From: Tepidimonas sp.
GTDB lineage: Bacteria; Pseudomonadota; Gammaproteobacteria; Burkholderiales; Burkholderiaceae_C
Assembly (NCBI GenBank): GCA_025054905.1
Contig: JANWZF010000263.1
Span: 1-5,216 of the forward strand
Length of the DNA: 5,216 bases
Direction: 5' to 3'
Positions 1-5,216 of the stretch are shown here, one piece after another (positions within the stretch are counted from its first letter, which is position 1; every line of letters begins with the position of its first letter). The notes under the pieces are model-generated. The model made no database searches. It was given only the letters and a program-made list of their open reading frames with translations, and had not been told where the DNA came from. The translations under genes were made by a program, and so were the position numbers.

Positions 1-5
1 AAAAA

Positions 6-35
6 CCGCGCCCAGGCCGGACGGCCCGGGCGCGG
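6..35. promoter_or_regulatory. GC-rich stem-loop immediately upstream of secA
   Basis: Bases 6-18 and 23-35 form a 13-bp inverted repeat with one A-C mismatch (A14 against C27) and a four-base loop, GGAC (19-22). The stem ends ten bases before the secA ATG and two bases before GGGG (37-40), the only Shine-Dalgarno-like bases there. On the minus strand the hairpin is followed by five T (complement of A1-A5), the form of an intrinsic terminator for leftward transcripts. On the plus strand no T tract follows, so it is not a canonical terminator for a gene to the left. It could be a terminator half, an mRNA structure limiting ribosome access to secA, or both. The pairing is seen directly; the role is inferred. 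Confidence 0.5.
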
Positions 36-45
36 CGGGGTTCAT

Positions 46-2802
<2,757 letters not shown>

Positions 2803-2873
2803 AGCTAGCGTCTAGCCCAAACTGGTTGGCCACAGGGTAGGGTGGCGATGGTGGCTGGTCTGCCCAGGTCCGG

Positions 2874-2901
2874 TTCCCCAAGACTGCCGGCTTGCTATAC
2901 G
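2874..2901 (+). promoter_or_regulatory. weak sigma-70-like promoter candidate for the chemoreceptor
   Basis: TGCTATACG (2893-2901) resembles an extended -10 (TG-n-TATAAT with four of six hexamer matches). TTCCCC (2874-2879) lies 16 bases upstream of the hexamer and matches only three of six bases of the -35 consensus. I looked for sigma-28 (TAAAG with GCCGATAA) and sigma-54 (GG-N10-GC) motifs, which often drive chemotaxis genes, and found none convincing here. This is a low-confidence guess from consensus matching alone. Confidence 0.25.
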
Positions 2902-2940
2902 ATGAAGACGGCATGCCGCGCTGTGGTGCGTCTTGCCATC
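2901..2940 (+). promoter_or_regulatory. imperfect stem-loop in the chemoreceptor leader
   Basis: GATG (2901-2904) plus AAGACG (2905-2910) pairs with CGTCTT (2929-2934) and CATC (2937-2940), with a two-base bulge GC (2935-2936). This gives ten base pairs around an 18-base loop. The left arm overlaps the 10-bp palindrome CGGCATGCCG (2909-2918). No T tract follows, so it is not a classical terminator. It could be an mRNA leader structure or a protein-binding site. The pairing is seen; the function is unknown. Confidence 0.3.
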
Positions 2941-2983
2941 TGTAGCCCAAGGAGCACAAGGGCGGTTTGTCCTCAGTGTTTGT

Positions 2984-2988
2984 GAAGG
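2984..2988 (+). promoter_or_regulatory. ribosome binding site that fixes the chemoreceptor start
   Basis: GAAGG lies seven bases before the ATG at 2996 and is a good Shine-Dalgarno sequence. The frame stays open upstream to a TTG at 2933, but that codon has no comparable site at proper spacing. It would also add 21 residues in front of the otherwise normal cytoplasmic-start and transmembrane N-terminus. ATG 2996 is therefore preferred. Confidence 0.75.
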
Positions 2989-2995
2989 TGGCAGT

Positions 2996-4816
2996 ATGCG
3001 TTTGCAGAATTACAGCCTCGCCATTCGCTTGGCATTGGCCGTCGGTGTGATGGCCCTGGGTTTGATGCTCACGGCTGGGGTCATGTTTTGGGTGGACCGC
3101 GCCGAAGTGGATCCGCGCACGGCAGCAGTGGAGCGAGCCAACGCGCTGGCCATGGCGGCTTCCGAATGGGCGCTGCTCGCCGATATTCAAAGCCAGCGGC
3201 AGCTGACCATCGCCCGGTTTGGTGTTCAGAATCCTGACCTAAAAGCTGCTGTGCAGGCCAACATCGAGAAAACCCGCGAACGGGTTAATGTTTTGCAGCA
3301 GCTTGTGCAGCAACAAATTTCCCACACCGATCAGCAGGAAGCCCTGGAAGCGGCAGCGAAGGCGCGCGATCAGTATTTACGCCTACGTGATGAACTGTCA
3401 CAGGCGATCGATGCCGGTGATACAGCTGCCATTGAGCGTCTGCTGGGGCCGGTCAAGCAAGCGGGTGATGCCTATCCGTCGGCCGTCAGGGCTTTGGCAG
3501 AAGGCTTGCAGCGTGAGGCGCAACAAGCGCAGCGCGACATGGTGATGGCTCAGCGGCGGGCTGAATGGGTGGTACTGACCGTCATCCTGATCACGCTCTT
3601 GGTAGGAATATTCTGGGCCGCGGCGTTGACCCGCAGCATCACGCGCCCGCTGGGGCGCGCTGTCGCTTTTGCCGAAGCCGTGGCGCAAGGCGATTTGACC
3701 CGGCATGTGCAGGTGCAGGGGCGCGATGAAATTGCCCGTCTGCTGCAGGCCCTGCATCAGATGCAGCAGGCGCTGGTCGGGGCGGTGGCGCGCATTCGCC
3801 AGGCAGCGGTGAGTGTGGACCATGGCGCCGCTGAGATTGCTGCGGGCAATCAGGATTTGTCCTCGCGTACCGAGAATGCGGCCGCCAGTCTGGAGCAGAC
3901 CGCTTCCAGCCTGGAGGCGTTGACCCAAACCGTTCGTCACAGTGCCGAGGCGGCCCGCACTGCCAATCAACTCGCGGCACAGGCTGCACAGACCGCACGG
4001 GAAGGCGGCCAGGCGGTGCAAGAGGTGACGAGGTCGATGCAGGGGATTGAAGCGGCCAGCCGCAAGATTGCCGACATCACCAACGTGATCGATGGCATTG
4101 CATTCCAGACCAACATCCTGGCGCTCAACGCGGCGGTGGAGGCTGCGCGCGCCGGCGAGGCGGGCCGTGGCTTTGCGGTGGTGGCCAGTGAAGTGCGAGC
4201 GCTGGCGCAGCGCAGCGCCCAGGCGGCCAAAGAGATCAAGGCGCTGATCGAAGACAGTGTCCAGCGGGTGCAGCAGGGAGGTGAGCAGGTGCATCGTGCC
4301 AGCGGCACGATGGAGCAGATTGTCCAATCGATCCAGCGCGTGGCCGACATGATCGGGGAAGTCACGGCTACGGCTAATGAGCAGAGCGAAAGCATCACCC
4401 AGGTCAATGCTGCCGTGGGGCAGCTGGATCAGGCCACCCAGCAAAATGCGGCACTCGTCGAGCAGGCGGCTGCGGCCTCTGCCAGTCTGCGCCAGCAGGC
4501 CGAGGAGCTGCTGCGGGTGGTGAAACAATTCAAGGTGGCGGAAGACTCGGGCCAGTTTTCTGGCACCATACTCACGGCCCAGGCATCTGACGTGCCGCAG
4601 CGTCCGGCTGCCGTGCGTGTGCCCCAGCTGCAAGTAGGAGGCCGCCCAGGCGAATCGAAAACGTCGGGCCCGGTTGCAGGGCCGACGTCGGGGGCGTACC
4701 CGAAAGATCGCTCGGTCGGCAGGGGGGCGGGCGCAACGTCCCCGGCGCTACCGCAACACAACAAGCCTGCCGTTCACGCCCATGCACAGCAAGAAGGTGA
4801 ATGGGAAACATTTTGA
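2996..4816 (+). CDS. transmembrane methyl-accepting chemotaxis protein, Tsr/Tar-like
   Basis: This 606-residue chemoreceptor senses a periplasmic signal and controls the CheA kinase through CheW. Order of parts: short cytoplasmic start; transmembrane segment 1 (about 10-32); periplasmic helical sensor (about 34-189, size and pattern of a four-helix-bundle domain, ligand unknown); transmembrane segment 2 (about 191-211); HAMP (about 211-263, with P218 and GRDEIARLL 242-250); adaptation helix 1; signalling tip (core DGIAFQTNILALNAAVEAAR, 366-385, then AGEAGRGFAVVASEVRALAQ); adaptation helix 2; a roughly 90-residue Pro/Gly/Ala-rich linker (about 513-601); and the terminal pentapeptide EWETF. The tip aligns with E. 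coli Tsr without gaps, indicating the 36-heptad class. EWETF matches the xWxxF tether that binds CheR and CheB. No che gene is adjacent. The sensor-coding part has lower GC than the flanking genes. Receptor identity is firm; the specificity is not readable. Confidence 0.97.
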   Translation: MRLQNYSLAIRLALAVGVMALGLMLTAGVMFWVDRAEVDPRTAAVERANALAMAASEWALLADIQSQRQLTIARFGVQNPDLKAAVQANIEKTRERVNVLQQLVQQQISHTDQQEALEAAAKARDQYLRLRDELSQAIDAGDTAAIERLLGPVKQAGDAYPSAVRALAEGLQREAQQAQRDMVMAQRRAEWVVLTVILITLLVGIFWAAALTRSITRPLGRAVAFAEAVAQGDLTRHVQVQGRDEIARLLQALHQMQQALVGAVARIRQAAVSVDHGAAEIAAGNQDLSSRTENAAASLEQTASSLEALTQTVRHSAEAARTANQLAAQAAQTAREGGQAVQEVTRSMQGIEAASRKIADITNVIDGIAFQTNILALNAAVEAARAGEAGRGFAVVASEVRALAQRSAQAAKEIKALIEDSVQRVQQGGEQVHRASGTMEQIVQSIQRVADMIGEVTATANEQSESITQVNAAVGQLDQATQQNAALVEQAAAASASLRQQAEELLRVVKQFKVAEDSGQFSGTILTAQASDVPQRPAAVRVPQLQVGGRPGESKTSGPVAGPTSGAYPKDRSVGRGAGATSPALPQHNKPAVHAHAQQEGEWETF

Positions 4817-4838
4817 TGCCCATGTGAGTGGGGGCATC
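4815..4838 (+). promoter_or_regulatory. small hairpin overlapping the chemoreceptor stop codon
   Basis: GATGCCC (4815-4821) and GGGCATC (4832-4838) are perfect 7-bp inverted arms with a ten-base loop. The left arm includes the last two bases of the TGA stop. The sequence after it is GCGGCGGTGGGGG with no T tract, so it is not a typical intrinsic terminator. It may protect the 3' end of the mRNA, weakly attenuate read-through into argJ, or be incidental. Confidence 0.35.
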
Positions 4839-4859
4839 GCGGCGGTGGGGGCCGTGCGC

Positions 4860-4868
4860 TGCTAGGAT
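4860..4868 (+). promoter_or_regulatory. argJ start signals: AGGA ribosome site inside an extended -10-like TGCTAGGAT
   Basis: AGGA (4864-4867) sits seven bases before the argJ ATG at 4875, good spacing for a Shine-Dalgarno site. The same bases lie in TGCTAGGAT (4860-4868), which looks like TG-n plus a -10 hexamer with four of six matches. If that were a promoter, transcription would start about at the ATG itself. No good -35 is seen about 17 bases upstream (GC-rich, CGGCGG). The ribosome-site reading is the simpler one. Confidence 0.5.
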
Positions 4869-4874
4869 CGCAGA

Positions 4875-5216
4875 ATGGCTGTTCAACTGGCAAGACCGCA
4901 GGCCTCTGAGCTTCTTCCCGTCGCGGGCCTGCGCCTGGGCGCGGCCGAGGCGCACGTGCGCAAGCCCAACCGCAAAGACCTGACCGTCCTGCTGCTCGAC
5001 GAAGGCAGCGTGGTGGGGGGCGTCTTCACGCGCAACCGCTATTGCGCCGCGCCGGTGCAGGTCTGCCGCGAGCATCTGGCGGCCGGACTCGGCATTCGGG
5101 CGCTGGTGATCAACACCGGCTGTGCCAACGCCGGCACCGGCGAGCAAGGCCTGATCGACGCGCGCACGGTGTGCATCGCGCTGGCGCAGCGCCTGGGGGT
5201 GTCGCCCCAGCAGGTG
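4875..5216 (+). CDS. argJ: ArgJ, ornithine acetyltransferase / N-acetylglutamate synthase (5' part, cut by window end)
   Basis: ArgJ moves the acetyl group from N-acetylornithine to glutamate, releasing ornithine and recycling N-acetylglutamate in cytoplasmic arginine synthesis. Bifunctional forms also acetylate glutamate from acetyl-CoA. Exactly 114 codons are open to the window edge with no stop. Recognisable family segments are PVAGLRLGAAEAHVRKPNRK (15-34), DLTVLLLDEG (35-44), VFTRNRYCAAPVQVCREHL (50-68) and ALVINTGCANAGTG (76-89). C83 stands where many homologues have Asn or Gly; this position varies in the family. The oxyanion-hole threonine/glycine, the autocleavage site (KGT-type motif) and the nucleophilic Thr lie past the window, so bifunctionality cannot be judged. 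The start is supported by AGGA at 4864-4867. The gene begins 58 bases after the chemoreceptor stop, so co-transcription is possible. Confidence 0.95.
   Translation, partial: MAVQLARPQASELLPVAGLRLGAAEAHVRKPNRKDLTVLLLDEGSVVGGVFTRNRYCAAPVQVCREHLAAGLGIRALVINTGCANAGTGEQGLIDARTVCIALAQRLGVSPQQV

Larger units (their letters stand above)
2803..2995. other. secA-chemoreceptor intergenic region
   Basis: This 193-base gap shows no convincing coding region. After the secA stop it has a short 5-bp stem (GCTAG 2804-2808 with CTAGC 2812-2816, loop CGT) with no T tract, so no intrinsic terminator for secA is evident. Read-through or Rho-dependent ending is possible. A G-rich stretch (2834-2858) follows, then the weak promoter candidate, the imperfect stem-loop and the ribosome binding site listed separately. 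A minus-strand reading frame crosses the gap from the chemoreceptor into the secA 3' end. It looks like antisense noise. Confidence 0.6.

Noticed and set aside
2834..2858. G-rich run (GGGTAGGGTGGCGATGG and following bases) as a G-quadruplex
   Set aside because: Only two runs reach three G, so at most a weak two-layer structure is possible, and such runs are common in this composition.
2813..2950. 8-base direct repeat TAGCCCAA (2813-2820 and 2943-2950), considered as a target-site duplication
   Set aside because: The enclosed 122 bases have no matching inverted ends and no transposase remnant, and an 8-base repeat in a 193-base gap can arise by chance.
2933..2995. TTG-initiated extension of the chemoreceptor by 21 residues
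   Set aside because: ATG 2996 has GAAGG at seven-base spacing and gives a normal MCP N-terminus. The extension has no family-like sequence and overlaps the leader stem-loop.
3398..4633. 411-codon open frame on the minus strand, opposite the chemoreceptor
   Set aside because: It lies wholly antisense to a clear MCP whose codon bias keeps the opposite frame open. The product is Leu/Arg/His-rich with no recognisable domain, and long antisense frames are typical over MCP signalling domains in GC-rich genomes.
5102..5141. Cys in the ArgJ segment INTGCANAGTG as a damaged conserved residue
   Set aside because: This position differs among ArgJ homologues (Asn, Gly and others), the surrounding motif is intact, and nothing suggests loss of function.
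4572..5147. 191-codon minus-strand frame over the chemoreceptor tail and argJ
   Set aside because: It is antisense to two genes read on the plus strand, and ArgJ homology in the opposite frame is strong. No domain is recognised in it.

Overview
The window reads as chromosomal DNA of a high-GC Burkholderiales bacterium, most likely a Comamonadaceae-type organism. Three things suggest this: SecA opens with the betaproteobacterial-style MAIPLLTKIFGSRNDRLLK; ArgJ carries RKPNRKDLTV and AAPVQVCREHL; and secA lies close upstream of argJ, an order I recall as common in this group. The taxonomy is inferred from recognised protein sequences, not from a search.

Layout, left to right, all on the + strand. 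Bases 1-45 are the secA leader, dominated by a strong GC-rich stem-loop. Bases 46-2802 hold an intact secA. Bases 2803-2995 are a 193-base gap with a weak promoter candidate, an imperfect stem-loop and a good ribosome binding site. Bases 2996-4816 hold a complete transmembrane chemoreceptor (methyl-accepting chemotaxis protein, MCP) with a small periplasmic sensor, HAMP, a Tsr-type signalling hairpin, a long disordered tail and a C-terminal EWETF pentapeptide. Bases 4817-4874 are a 58-base gap with a small hairpin and the argJ start signals. Bases 4875-5216 are the first 114 codons of argJ, cut by the window edge.

The genes do not form one pathway. SecA is the essential preprotein translocase motor and ArgJ makes arginine precursors. 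The chemoreceptor is an accessory sensory gene sitting between two housekeeping genes. Its sensor half is visibly lower in GC than secA or argJ, which fits a later arrival or relaxed codon use. Like most transmembrane receptors, it would need CheA, CheW, CheR and CheB from elsewhere in the genome.

I see no CRISPR array, insertion sequence, tRNA, rRNA or new multi-gene system. The points most worth following up are the receptor's position and composition, its CheR/CheB-tether-like C-terminus combined with reduced methylation sites, and the secA leader stem-loop.
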